Source: Combretum micranthum
Lineage: Eukaryota > Streptophyta > Magnoliopsida > Myrtales > Combretaceae
Direction: 5' to 3'
NCBI GenBank assembly: GCA_024138025.1
Contig: JAMXBD010001448.1
Location: forward strand, 304,334-368,333
Length of the DNA: 64,000 nucleotides
Within the stretch, counting starts at the first letter, position 1; the number at the start of each line of letters is the position of its first letter. Below are positions 35,970 to 47,939 of this stretch, in pieces. The position numbers and the translations under genes were made by a program. The notes under the pieces were generated by a model, which worked only from the letters and a program-made list of their open reading frames with translations, was not told the DNA's origin and made no database searches.

Positions 35970-36215
35970 TGCTCTTGTGAAGTCTTTTGTTGTGAGGTAA
36001 TGTGAAGTTTTATGTGTGTGTAGACATTTGTGAAGTCCTCGTGTGAGGCAATGTGAAGTCCTCTATGTTGAGGCATTTATGATGTCCTCTGTGTTGAGGT
36101 AATGTGAAGACAACTGTGTTAAGGCATTGTTGTGAAGTCCTCTTTGTGAAACAATTGTTTGAATTAAATGAAAAGTGTGAAGTCCTCATTGAGTAAGGCA
36201 ACTTGTGTTGTTGAT
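35970..36215. repeat. Minisatellite with GTGAAGTCCTC...TTGAGGCA unit
   Basis: A degenerate unit of about 25-32 bp (GTGAAGTCCTCTGTGTTGAG plus GCAAT) is repeated about eight times. Related words occur near the 3' ends of both copia-1 LTRs. Confidence 0.8.
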
Positions 36216-36519
36216 TTTTTTTTTTATGAGTTCCAAGGGGGAAAGATATGTTGTATGCACAATTAACATGCAAGAAGTATACTTTTAAAATTCAAAGGGG
36301 AAGAAGAGCTGTTGTGTTTATATGTTATGTTTGTTTTTGCCCAAAAGGGGGAGGAAAATGAGGAATTAAGTGTACATTGCATTTTCCTAAAATTAAGCAT
36401 CAAGTCTTTGAATCAAAATTTTGAAAAAAAAAAAAATTCCTTTGAAACCTAGATGCTTCTTATTTGAGGGGAAGTATGCTTAATTGAAAAAGAGTTAATT
36501 GTGCATGATTGTTCTCATC

Positions 36520-36532
36520 AAAAAGGGGGAGA
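36520..36532 (+). other. Polypurine tract of copia-1
   Basis: AAAAAGGGGGAGA directly precedes the TG of the 3' LTR at 36534. Confidence 0.9.
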
Positions 36533-36533
36533 T

Positions 36534-37790
36534 TGTTGAACTTGTATGTTTAAAATGGATTTTGAAGAAACAATATAATACATGGTTAACTATTCAATTA
36601 TGAAAAACTACACTTAATTAGTCAAAAAATATGATGAACAATATGTTGCAATATTTTGTATACATGTTGCATGTTTTTGTGGAGTTTGTGTAAGTTTTAG
36701 CAGAAGCAAATTTATATGTGCACAGCCTTGATTGCGACTTAAACTTAAGAGGCAAATCGAAGACTCGACAGGTTTAATCTAAGTCACGACAAGTGGAACA
36801 AAACAAGTTAAATAGACTTGGTCGTAGGTCATGTTAAAGGCTGATGAGTCTACTCCTCAACGCATGATAAGCTCTCTAAGTCTAAAGTTCGACAAGTTCA
36901 AATATGCACGGTCTTGGTCGCGAGCTTCATTGAAAGCTCGACGAGTCCACTAGTCAGGGCGCAATGAGTTCAAAATAAAGGTCAACATGTTCAAACAGAC
37001 ACAACTCCAGTCAAGGTTCAAGTCTAATGCGCAATAAGCATTGGGGTGCGACAAGTTTAAGGCACGTCAATTTTGAATTCAAGACTTGATGGAGTCTACA
37101 TAAGCAGAGTATTAGTCGAGGGCAAAAATGAGACGCGATACATTAAGGTGTGGCAAGCATTAGGGCGTGACAGTTTAAATGAATGAGTCAATATGGCAAA
37201 AGAGTTGAAGCATATTTAATTCTAAGCAACTTAAAGACGTTATCTTTAACGAACATTTAATTTTTTAAGGCTATAATTACTCTATCCTTGGGAGATTCAA
37301 AAGAGGAGTGCGAATTGAAGAGCTATTACTTGCAAAAAAACAAATCACTAATTTCTTATCTTATTCATTAAATTGTTAATATCTGTAAAGAGAGAGAAAA
37401 TCATTCTAGTCTCTGTCTTGTATTTGCTATCTATCAGAGAGCATCTAGAGAAAAAAGGAAATATTTTATTTCCTAAGTATTGTAAAAGTGGTGTACTGCT
37501 TAGCTTGAGTGTTTAATGGTGATTAATAAAGTGATTGTGAAGTCCTCAGTTGGGGGCATTGGTGGACTGTGAAGAGTAAGAAGTAGGTCGAACTCTACGT
37601 AAAATTTAGACTCAAATTTTCTATCCCTATCTCGTTTATATTTCATATTATAATTTGTTATTATATTATCCCCTTCTATTAAAGTTAATTTTGATCTGTT
37701 GCATTAAATTAACTGATTGAGACTAAATTCCACCCACCTACCCTCCTCCCCCTTCCCCCAAGTGTTTTCTAGTACTTTCTCGTTTTTTTA
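36534..37790 (+). mobile_element. 3' LTR of copia-1
   Basis: 1257 bp, TGTTGAACTTGTATG to ...TTTTTTTA. The final CA has mutated to TA. It is clearly more diverged from the 5' LTR than the two element B LTRs are from each other, indicating an older insertion. Confidence 0.9.
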
Positions 37791-37795
37791 CTTTG

Positions 37796-37998
37796 TTTAA
37801 GTCTAATGATACATAGTTCTCTTGCATTTTTTTTAATCACTACATCATAAATTGTGTTACTCTATTGTGTTCCTCTTATTGTGAAGTACGCCTTGTGTAG
37901 AATATAAAAGTCTTTGCGTAACTAAGGTAGTCATTTCTAGGCTTCAATATTGTGTGCGAAGAACTCCATGTTTAGGGTACCCCTCGAGGTATAACCTA
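37796..37998 (+). mobile_element. Gypsy-like LTR remnant F, right end
   Basis: It continues the DNA interrupted at 32254. Near its end, TTTAGGGTACCCCTCGAGG resembles the terminal TTTAGGGTACCCTATGGGG of the A/C LTRs, followed by GTATAAC in place of CGTGACA. No primer site follows. Confidence 0.4.
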
Positions 37999-40900
37999 TT
38001 CCATATGCTATATTGGCAGATGTGGCTAACCCTATAGGATATGGTCATGCAATTTGAATGGGTTAAACAATTTAGCATGGGTCAATGATTATGAGTGCTT
38101 ACTTGTAGTGAGGGCCAATGAGCATAATTTATTTAGAGGAAATCTAAGATGTTTTATATAATCTCTCTTTTGAAAGGTTACTTGGATGAAGCTAATGACT
38201 CATCCATCATACATTACACATGGGCATCCATACTATAGCTAATGGGTGAGGATCGTTTTTATAGACAAATCCTTAACTCTGAGTTTTATTTGATCTGCCT
38301 TTTAATTTTAAAGGATTTTAGGGTAGTCACTAGATATAGCGGGAGAAACCTGCAAACTTGGTTATACAAATACTGTACTATAGATGCCTCAATACATGAG
38401 ATAGAAGGGGTTACAATTCTTTTACAGTTATATGCATAATATAGGTTTTCCTATATTGAGTTACGTAGGTACAATGTTTATATCCTTAACAATGGTCTAT
38501 CGATACACTATTGGTAGGGCTTTTTGACATTATACATGCTGCTTCGTGCATTTTACCTGTAGTGAGATGCTTTAGACTAGTTAGGATTTAGAGTAGGTAT
38601 GACACATTCGTTGATTTGAGCATTTGTATACACATCTATTTATTATAAATTGATATGGAATTATTTTCCATAGATTAGTTAGTTGGATGCCTTACAATCA
38701 AAACATCTTGAGGCGTTACCTTCAATTTGCTGAGAGAGTGATATATGCTTTACTTGAGTTCCCTCGATCAAGTCAGCATTGATGTGATGAGTGACACTTA
38801 CTAATAAATAGTTGACAATTCAGTGGAATCCAATGGATCCTATAGGAGTGTGACATGATGTCTGCTCTCCATATAATTGATCTCAAATAAAAGAATGATG
38901 AGGATCAAAGGTAGAAACATGTAGAGTATACCCATATGTGGCAAGAGAGATAATCAAGCATCGTTTTACCCATGTTTGATAATGCATTGCTTGGTATAGT
39001 TGATCTGATTAGTACCTTAGGTATCATAGTGTCATGAGACGATATAACGGTCGCATCGGAGATACCTATCACCTTGGTATGTCTTTCGAATTGGATGATT
39101 ATATCTTTATTGATGTACGTATAGAATATTATGTCTATGTTAACATAATCTACATGACTTCCCAATAGTTGATGCATTTGCTCACATTGAGATAGTTGAC
39201 AATTTACAAGAGACATAAACCATATTAGCTACTAGGAGACCATCCTACAAGGCCATGGAGGAATTACATTACCTACTTTAATTTATTACAAGAAGCAAGT
39301 AAAGATGCCACTGACTCAAAGAAGAAAATGGGATTGGGGTAGGAGGCATCATCAATAGCTCTCTAGCCCTTTTATGAATCCCTTAGTCGCTCATGGATCA
39401 CTAGCCTCTCATGTTTACCCATCACACATTGCCCATTTCTCTTCAACTGGTCGCGCCTTCCCTTCCTTTAGTGCTTCCATACCCAAGTCGATCCAATGGA
39501 CTACGTTACATTGGGTCTAGATCTATGTTTGCTTCGTTTGTTTCAATGAGTTATAGACATCCATCAGATATGGGCGTAGTCATACAAGACAATCCATGAT
39601 ACATTTTATGAGATGATCCACCACTTTAAGCCTAACCTCACCTTGATTTTGTTAGGTCAAGTAGTACTTCTTGGATTGGAAATGCTTTGAGGTGGTACGG
39701 TTGAGTCCATTATTGGAAATGATGTTAGAGACAAGACTAGACAAATTCTTTTAGTCATTTTGTGTATGATTAGGGATAATGATTTTTTTTTTTTTGTTGA
39801 AAACAGGTATAATGATTATTCTTTTGATATATTAGAAATAAATATGCTTTAACAATTTCAAGACACTTTGTTTTATTCTTCACATTTGATTCCACTTAAT
39901 TTATATATCAAAGATTGTATGATGGGTGTTGTCATGAATCATTGGTTGTCTTGACTACTTGATGAGTTGAGACTTAATTAATTTGTAATACTATGGAGTA
40001 GAGAATTGTTGTAGAGTTTGTGATGGCATTAGAAGAACTGTAAAGAGATTGTGGTTTTTGTAAGTTGTCTTCATTTATGTTGTTAACTTTGAATTTCATG
40101 TTTTTGTAGGAGAAATTGTAATATGGTTCTATGGTTAAACAAGAAGTTGCTACTGGTCCTAAAATTGCATTTTAACTGCAACTTAATTGTAACAAAAACA
40201 AATCACAATTTTTTTTTTATCACAATTCAAAAGTGAGTGGGTCAATCGCTGGCTAGAAATCTTTGGTTGTGATTTAAAATTGATATGATTGACCTTGGAA
40301 TTTTGATTTCTTTGCAAATTTAGAGAAAAAAAAAAGGAAGAAGAAAAAGGTCGAAGTGAAATTGTATTTTGATGCTACAATTTTGCTACCATATTTTAAT
40401 AACTAATTTGATGGAAACTATATATTAAAATTATTGCATGAATGTAGTTCTTTGAAAATTCCAAATATGGTTGATGACGGGGGAGTGGGGCCATTTAAAG
40501 ACAAATCTACACAGGTTGGTGACTGATTCACTCATCTCTTAATTATATATGCAAAGAAAAGTGATTAGATTCTTTGTAAGGGTAAAAGATATATATACTA
40601 TTCTTGAAAAAAAATAGAAAAAAAATTACTAAAGTATAATGCTTATCACATTTTGAAGGTGTGGCACAGTCATTTGAACTAATATCACATGCTTAAGCTA
40701 CCATACAGCGATGATACTCAATGAAAGTTATAAAATTAACTATATTGGTACGTGATACAAGTGTGTATTCTACCAAGAGAAAAAGAAAAACATGAGCATG
40801 TCAAAAGGCATTGCATGAGGTAATCTTATTGAAGAGCGAAATGCCTGGAGGAAGAATCACCCCTTGTACCTAATCAATCTCTCTCTCTCTCTCTCTCATT

Positions 40901-41807
40901 TTGTGTTTATTGGCCATGTTTGTAATGTTTTTATTATTTAAAGCACTTGATTGTTTGCTTTAATTATTTATATGTTTGCCTTGATTTGATTTTGAAATGG
41001 GAAAAATGATTAGGGTTTTGTGGCGAAACTGGACATAGTTGTAGATGGATTCAATTTAATGGTTTGGCGGTGTATTATTCCCGATAAAGCTGGATCAGTA
41101 CATCACTTTCTCAATTCACTCATGCTTTCATGTTTATTCTTGCACTAGAAACATAATGTTTCGATCTTCTAGCCTGTCCATGTATTGCACTTTGAAGGTG
41201 CGATACACATAAAATGCTATATCTCACATAAAACATATGATATAGCAATAATATATTAGTAACTAATTTTTACAAATTATAATTATGTAATTTAAAAAAT
41301 ATATGATTAAATATGAAATAGTCCCTTCTTCGTAAGGAGGTTTTTGGGCTGCTCAATGGTTTCCTTTTCCCCGGCGTGGTCGTGGGTCTATCGGCTGTTG
41401 TCGAATTTATTTACTGGAGATGAATGGGAGTCCAGCGTTGATAAGGCTTAGTCGAAGAAGAAGTTAGAAATTGACAACTGTTCAAAATTTTTCTTATTAA
41501 TTTTTATCAAAAAATAGAATCAAAAGTATCCAATAACATCATTTTAAAAATTAATAAATGAATAAATCAGAAAGTGATACATATCCAATTGTTTGCCTGG
41601 AGGAAAGTCATAAATTAGGAGTATTGAAATATAAATCATGTTTTCATAATTTTTTCATTAGTAAATGCTAAGCACTCCTAATAAAATTTAAACACACACA
41701 TATCAACCCAATGTAAGAAACACCTGAATTTGCTTCCCGCAATCAAGTGCACAAGGGTGTAACACGTCTACCAAGTCAACAAATAAAAATTATGAAAATA
41801 CAAATCA
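37999..41807. other. Intergenic region, no supported gene
   Basis: Only short isolated frames on either strand. There are poly-A/T runs, a CT microsatellite and a GC-richer patch around 41325-41460 that I do not recognise. Probably decayed repeat DNA. Confidence 0.6.
40880..40900. repeat. CT microsatellite
   Basis: (TC)n run of about ten units in intergenic DNA. Confidence 0.85.
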
Positions 41808-42097
41808 TATAAAAATAATTGTCAAAATACCATCATACATGTTATAAGATGAGTCTCACGTATAAAATGCAATACTCCATTCATACCCACACAATGTTTC
41901 AAATAGGACATGCGCACAAAGAAACTGAGTGCTGTATGAGTATCATATATACACGCAACACATAAATTAGCCAAGTTGCATCTTTTTACACAAATTGTGT
42001 CGCATGAGTGTCTCATATATACATGCACGCTCATAAATTAGCCAGTGTTGCATTTCTTTACATAAATTGTGATGGTATTATGGTAATTATTTTTATA
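41808..42097. mobile_element. MITE-like element with 28-bp terminal inverted repeats
   Basis: The left end TATAAAAATAATT.....ATACCATCA (41808-41835) is repeated in inverted form at 42070-42097 with mismatches only in a central block. The interior has no ORF of note but holds a diverged tandem duplication of about 69 bp (41937-41998 and 42006-42071; shared words CATATATACA and CATAAATTAGCCA). It lies about 200 bp beyond the stop region of the SAC gene, so it flanks the 3' UTR. Confidence 0.65.
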
Positions 42098-42217
42098 CAA
42101 TCGTATTCGCGTAATTATCTTTCCTTAATCGGCAAACAAAAGATTATCTCAAAGTGTGCATACAGCAAAGATGGAGCGCATGCATAGAAAACCTTGATGC
42201 TCCCCATTTCTCAACGT

Positions 42218-42223
42218 TTTATT
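42218..42223 (-). promoter_or_regulatory. Candidate polyadenylation signal of the SAC gene
   Basis: AATAAA on the minus strand about 77 bases past the family-type stop position at 42300-42302. Assigned by position only. Confidence 0.4.
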
Positions 42224-42340
42224 ACAAATGAATACACCACCACATTCGTCAGCCTAAGCACCTTTTTTCGCATATTTACAGATTAAAAAAATAGATATCT
42301 CATATCTTTTCTAGCTTCTCATCACCAATGATCCATCTTG

Positions 42341-45300
42341 TTAGATGACTAGGATCATCACCAAATACTTTACATGACTTGGGATGATGCCCATATCGGC
42401 ACCAATTTGATCATATTGTCTTAGAGCTGCTTCGAACTCTCTTTCCACTTTTGGGTCATCTATCAGATCTACCATACTCGATTGTAGGACCTCAAGATAG
42501 TGCTTCTCCCTCTCTGAATCATCTTGGAAAGGGTCAAGAGCAGCACACTGTTGCATTAAACACAATGAAGTTAGAAAACATAACATATTGTGTTAAGAGT
42601 AGCAATTCAATTTTAGAGGAATCATAAAACAATCGATTCACAAGGTGATTTAAATTTTAATGAGATAAATACGTCTTGAAGTACCAGTACATAATAGCCT
42701 TCACAAAGGCTATTTAATGAGGTAAAGCCACATGGACTTGTGCATGCTGTTCCCGCATCAACCATATGCCAGCATGCTATGAGAGGACTAATCACTAACC
42801 AGTAGAATACAATGGATATCTAGGCGATGATGCCAAGAGGAATTATAAAACAGTACAACCACCAAGGCTACGGGGCTTAAAAGAATGAAAACCATTTAGG
42901 TCCAAAAGAAAAATGGAGGTATAAAACCATAAAGAGAAATACATCACTTGGTTCTGTATATTATCTAAGCCAAACAGCAACAATAACATTCAAGCCTTAT
43001 TCCGACTCTCAATAAGTGGGGTAGGAGAAAACTATCTAATGCAGAGAAGGAGGAGTTAAAAAAGAAGATTTGCTGGAGAAGCTTGTTAAGGAATCAGCTA
43101 GAGGCATGTATTTAATCATGCACGAACACGAGAGTAAAAAAACCACCATCTAAGACTTCTAAATTTTTAAATAATTACCTGACATAGTTCAGCATAGTGC
43201 ATATATATCTCACTGTTTTCATCTTGATCACCAAGCAATGTTCCACCATACAAGCCAAACTCATTTATTGAAGTCAATGCAAGATACCTGGAGATTTATG
43301 ATAATAGAATATATAAGTCCAAACTAATCTGCCAAGGAAGATACCCATCGTCACCTTTCAGTAGAGAGGAAAGCAAACAAAAAGCAGCAGCCAAGTGTCA
43401 TTATATACATAATATACACATTACATCAAACAATAATGATCTCTACAGAGGCCAACGTAGACATTACAACCCTTTTACACCATCTAATCATACACAATAA
43501 CCACACAAAAAGCCCCCAACACCCCAAAAAAAAAAAAAAATTCCATGCATCAACCAAAATTTTATATGTTAACATACTGCTTCCTAACTTCTGTAATTAT
43601 ATGCTAAGAGCTCCCAGATTCTATAGATCAAGACCTACATTTAAGTGATGTTTTGTTTGAAATTAGAATATACAATCCCAAAAAGTCACAAATTACTTGA
43701 CTTGTACAAACACATCTGCCCATGCATGTGGAAGTATGCAACACTGGCAAGCAGTTCTTTCCAAAGACCTGTAATGACAAAGGTTATACCTGTCGTATAT
43801 ATCTTTTCCATCCATGTCCTTTTCGTAATCATCCATATCAGTGAGAGAAGAAAGCCAACTAAGGTCACAAGTAGCATCAGCTCCAACTTCTTGAGATCCC
43901 CCTTTGGAATTTTCTTGAGAAGCAACTTTGGCTGATGCAACATTTTCCTCAAACTTCCTCTGCCCAAACAGCCAATTTGGGCTTCTAAGTTGTATTTCAC
44001 TGCAGAAAAAAGTTTTCTAGCAACATCAGCCAATGAAGCTCATTAAGTGCAAACAGGCATAGATGAGAGCAAAAAAGTCTACATATATGAACAAGACTAA
44101 TGGCTACTTAATCTTCAATGAGATTTATGAAGATCTTAATGGTTTTACCTTGTTAAATAATGAAATAAAATCTATCATGAGTTAATTAACCTAGAATTTG
44201 TTGTAGAACTAAATTTAACGTACAGAAACAAAATGCATGGATGAGTGCAAATAAAACCAAACTGGAGAGGCATTTTAGATAGATACGTACGCTGCATCAG
44301 GTGCTACACCTGAATTTCCAGCACCACCACCCAGTCTTTGATCAGGTTCACTGCAAAGCCTAACATTTTTTATTGAACTACAGGTCTTCTCAATCAATTT
44401 ATTGAATGACGTCAATTTTATCCTAGAAAAATCTTCCCTGCAAGCTGGAATAGGTTCAAGAGGGATCCTAGATGCTCTTTCAGGCCTTGCATTAACTTGA
44501 GGGCTGCAAGCACGAAAACAGTTTGAGAAAAAGCACATAATTTGAACCCTCAAATTTAGCATGAAGAATTGGATTAAGCAAGATAATCAAAGAAACCAAA
44601 CCGAATACAAAGAAATTGTGACCAATATATAAAATTCAACTCAGCAAACTCTTATCAAAGAATTCTAGATTATTTTATTTATTTATTAATTTATTTTGGC
44701 TGAACAAAGAATTTTAGGTTGAAACAAGAAATATATAACCTTGGAGGGAAAAAGTCATCTCCAATTCCAGACACATGAAGATAGTAATCAGAATCCAACT
44801 CCCACAGAGCAGGTTTACCCTCCTGTGGCTGGAAATAACCCAAAAATCTGAAAAACATGACAAGAAATGGTGTTCTTGTGATAGAGGTAAATTAAAGGAC
44901 AAGATAATATAAAGTCATCACTGTGTGCAAGAATATTCGCATCCTATGAATGATGGGAGATGCAAAAAAGACATGAATAGACGCAGAGAGAATACATCCC
45001 AGAATAGCAAAGCACGGAAATCTAAAATGTATCAGCCAAGAGTAAAGATGATAGAGAGTACAAATTGATTGCATCTTGCTTTTCACCATCAGTGTAAGTA
45101 TTGCTGTAGTATCTTTTGATAGATTTGATGAACTCTTTGGACTGTGTTGTAGCTTTCCACCTCCCTTGCCTCTCTGGGAATACCTACGAATCAAAACTAA
45201 GGTTGTTGTAGAGTCAAACCATTTCAAAGAAGTGTGTTCATACTTCAATAGAGAGAAAGCATGCGCTGTCCATGTGACATGACATTACAGTGTTGTGTGC

Positions 45301-47900
45301 TGCAGAACCACCATATTGCTGGGCAAGAGCATCACCCATGCTCTGATACATATCCATGACTGCTGCAGCAATGCTACTGTCAGGATCAATCTTAGGCATG
45401 TCTGTTAAACCCATTGCATGAAGTTGGCGGCCTAGCGCTGCTAGACCATAGGCATATTGAGCAACATTTGTTCGATCCAGGCAATCAATGCAGTTGGTGC
45501 GAAGGACACCACTTTGATATAGCACCTTTTCACTGCCTTTATTTTCATTTCCCCTATTTTGACCAAAATCATTATCTCCACCTCGGCTATTACCTGAATT
45601 AAGATTCTCACTTCCACTTCTTGCAAGATCAGCAGAATTGGATCTTAAATCCCTGAGAGAGGCATCCCTGTGAGAGGATTAAAGAAAAGGGAGCGTAAAT
45701 CCATCTTGCATCTATAAGATTACATCCAAAGACATTGATTTAGCACCAACTTTTAGATAAAATGAGATGCACCAAAAATGATTCATTTCTTAGAGCAACC
45801 AACTTGATTATAGATCAAATGAGACCAAGCAGTAATGGAATAAATTCTCTTATTTCCCTTTCTAAATTCTATCACAGGAAAGATTAAGGCTGTCACATGA
45901 GAAGGTTATTTGAAGATGGTTGAAATCATCATATTTCAGGAACTTTTTACCCATATCTCCTCCTAGAATTTTAATTAACACTGCATTAAAATCATCTTTC
46001 TTTTTTAAGCCATTAAATCATCCACTAATCTGGATATGCAAAAATGCCAAGTACCTTCCAGTACTTGTTCGACTGAATTGTGCTGATCTCTTCTTGACAA
46101 TGCTAGGCTTCCCACTAAAGTAAAAACCTGTTAAATCAAGGGCTTCACTTGCCACACCACCCAAAACGGCCAAGACATTTGCTGATTTGCTATATGAAAA
46201 TTACATAAAAAGTAATGTTAACAAATAAAAATAACTAAAGAGAAAAGATATATAAAAGTTATACCAAATCTCCGAAATGAAGCAGATATCAAGCTATGAA
46301 CTTGAGAAGGTTCAACACACACCTCTTTGCAAATTTGTGGAAGTCCCAATGGATTAAGATGAGATGGTTCTCTTCTGAAAGAATCTGGTTTAAGTACCCA
46401 ACAGCATTAGCAAATTCACGTCTCAGCATCATCTCCCGAGGCCTTTTCTCAAAAGTCTGCACATGGATAATCTCTCTATCAATTAATCTATTAACCATTA
46501 TAAAAGACACAATGACTCCAATTTTTGCAATTTTGTCCTTTCCAGTTGAGGTACTTGCTATTATTTGGTAGCTATGTTGGTTTGAGTGACTGGAGCTAAT
46601 AATGCTCCAAGAGGTCATAGGTTTGAAACCAGTAGAACACTCATTTTGCTTCAGCCATGGAACAAATAAAAGTCCATAAGAGTTCACACAACCTTCTATT
46701 TTATTTTTATTCTCATGCTTTGTTTCTTATTCTCAATTAAGAGATGGGCACTGTTTTGGTTTATGATATCCATGAAGTCCCTAAGGGCCAACCTGAAACA
46801 AAAATTGAGCTGTGGGATCTGAACCCACAAGCAACAGTTCCCAAGTGCATTTCTTGACTAGTGGATTGCCAGTCATTGCAGGAACCCTTGTGCATCTTAT
46901 ATATTATTTATCACGAATCATCATACACTCCAACTGCCACATATAAAACAAGCAAACCTTTGGGATGCTCAACCACCTTTGAGAACAAAAACCAATAGCT
47001 TACACCACCCCAAAGGATGAATCTGTATAAATCAAAAGGTAAATACTAAGTTATGTAATTGATGGCTGGTGAACGTTCAATAATCTTGCACTTCCTTATT
47101 GTCATCAACTAGCTCAGCCGAAGATGCTTCTTGCAATGATTTTCTTGAGTGAAGGGTTTGTTATTGTTAAAACACAATCCCTTTGCTAAATGTTTCATCG
47201 TCTCTTCTTTGATCAGTTGTGTACTGCTTTAACATCAAGAAACTCATAACTTGTGCTTCATTCACCTTTACCACTTCCTCTTCCTCAGTGTCACATTTTA
47301 ACTCCTAAGTGGTGGTTGTAGAGCTGCAACTTCCTCTTATAGGCACAAATCAAGCTCATGCATGAGGATTAACACAAGCTTGCTCATTGTTGTTGTGACC
47401 TAAGGAACTAACACACCCTTTGTGAAAAACAAAGAAGGAGCCATCAAGATCTAAAGAAGCCACATGACAACCATGTCCACTTCAGCTTCCTTATTGCCAC
47501 CTAGGGAAGCGACTTGACGATCATCACCATCTTCATCATTCTCAAGAAAGGTCCAACCATCTCAAGCTTGATCTTGTTGATTTGGTGCCCTACATTTTCT
47601 GTCTGAATGGATAGTGTTCATCTTCCTTTGTCTCCTTTGCTTGATCAATGGAATATTGCCCCACAAAGACAAAAAGCTTGTCTTCTAATAGCCTAGATTT
47701 GACTATGATAATCAATTCACATACCGATATGATCTATGTAGAACAATTTGCTACACAATCAGTGTTTGGAATATGTTTAGGTTCATCAAAAGTTTTTCAT
47801 TTATAGTAGGAGCCTATGTGGCTATGGTTTGAAGGCTCTTGATCTTTGAGGGTTAATTGATAGAGAACCTCCCAATGGTTCAAATCGTAAGTTTGGGATG

Positions 47901-47939
<39 letters not shown>

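Larger units (their letters stand above)
32250..37795 (+). mobile_element. Copia-1: Ty1/copia retrotransposon lacking pol (with TSD)
   Basis: Two direct LTRs (32255-33523 and 36534-37790) are flanked by a perfect 5-bp duplication CTTTG at 32250-32254 and 37791-37795. A primer site (TGGTATCAAAGC, 33526) and a purine tract (36520-36532) complete the structure. The 3.0-kb interior encodes only a broken gag of the type with UBN2-like capsid, zinc knuckle and coiled-coil tail, as in SIRE/Maximus-type elements. Protease, integrase and RT are missing, so it is an internal-deletion or non-autonomous copy. It sits inside LTR F. Confidence 0.92.

Noticed and set aside
38242..39599. Scattered frames (65, 103 and 62 codons) that might hint at a decayed plant-mobile-domain gene (WMPYN-like piece near 38690)
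   Set aside because: The match is a few residues in unrelated frames; too weak to call.
45441..45626. 61-codon minus frame overlapping the catalytic SAC exon
   Set aside because: An out-of-frame shadow; the true frame contains [10 protein letters not shown].
46805..46835. tRNA gene suggested by the GTGGGTTCAGATCCCAC stem-loop
   Set aside because: Only the T-arm resembles a tRNA; acceptor and anticodon arms do not pair, so a SINE-like remnant is the better reading.
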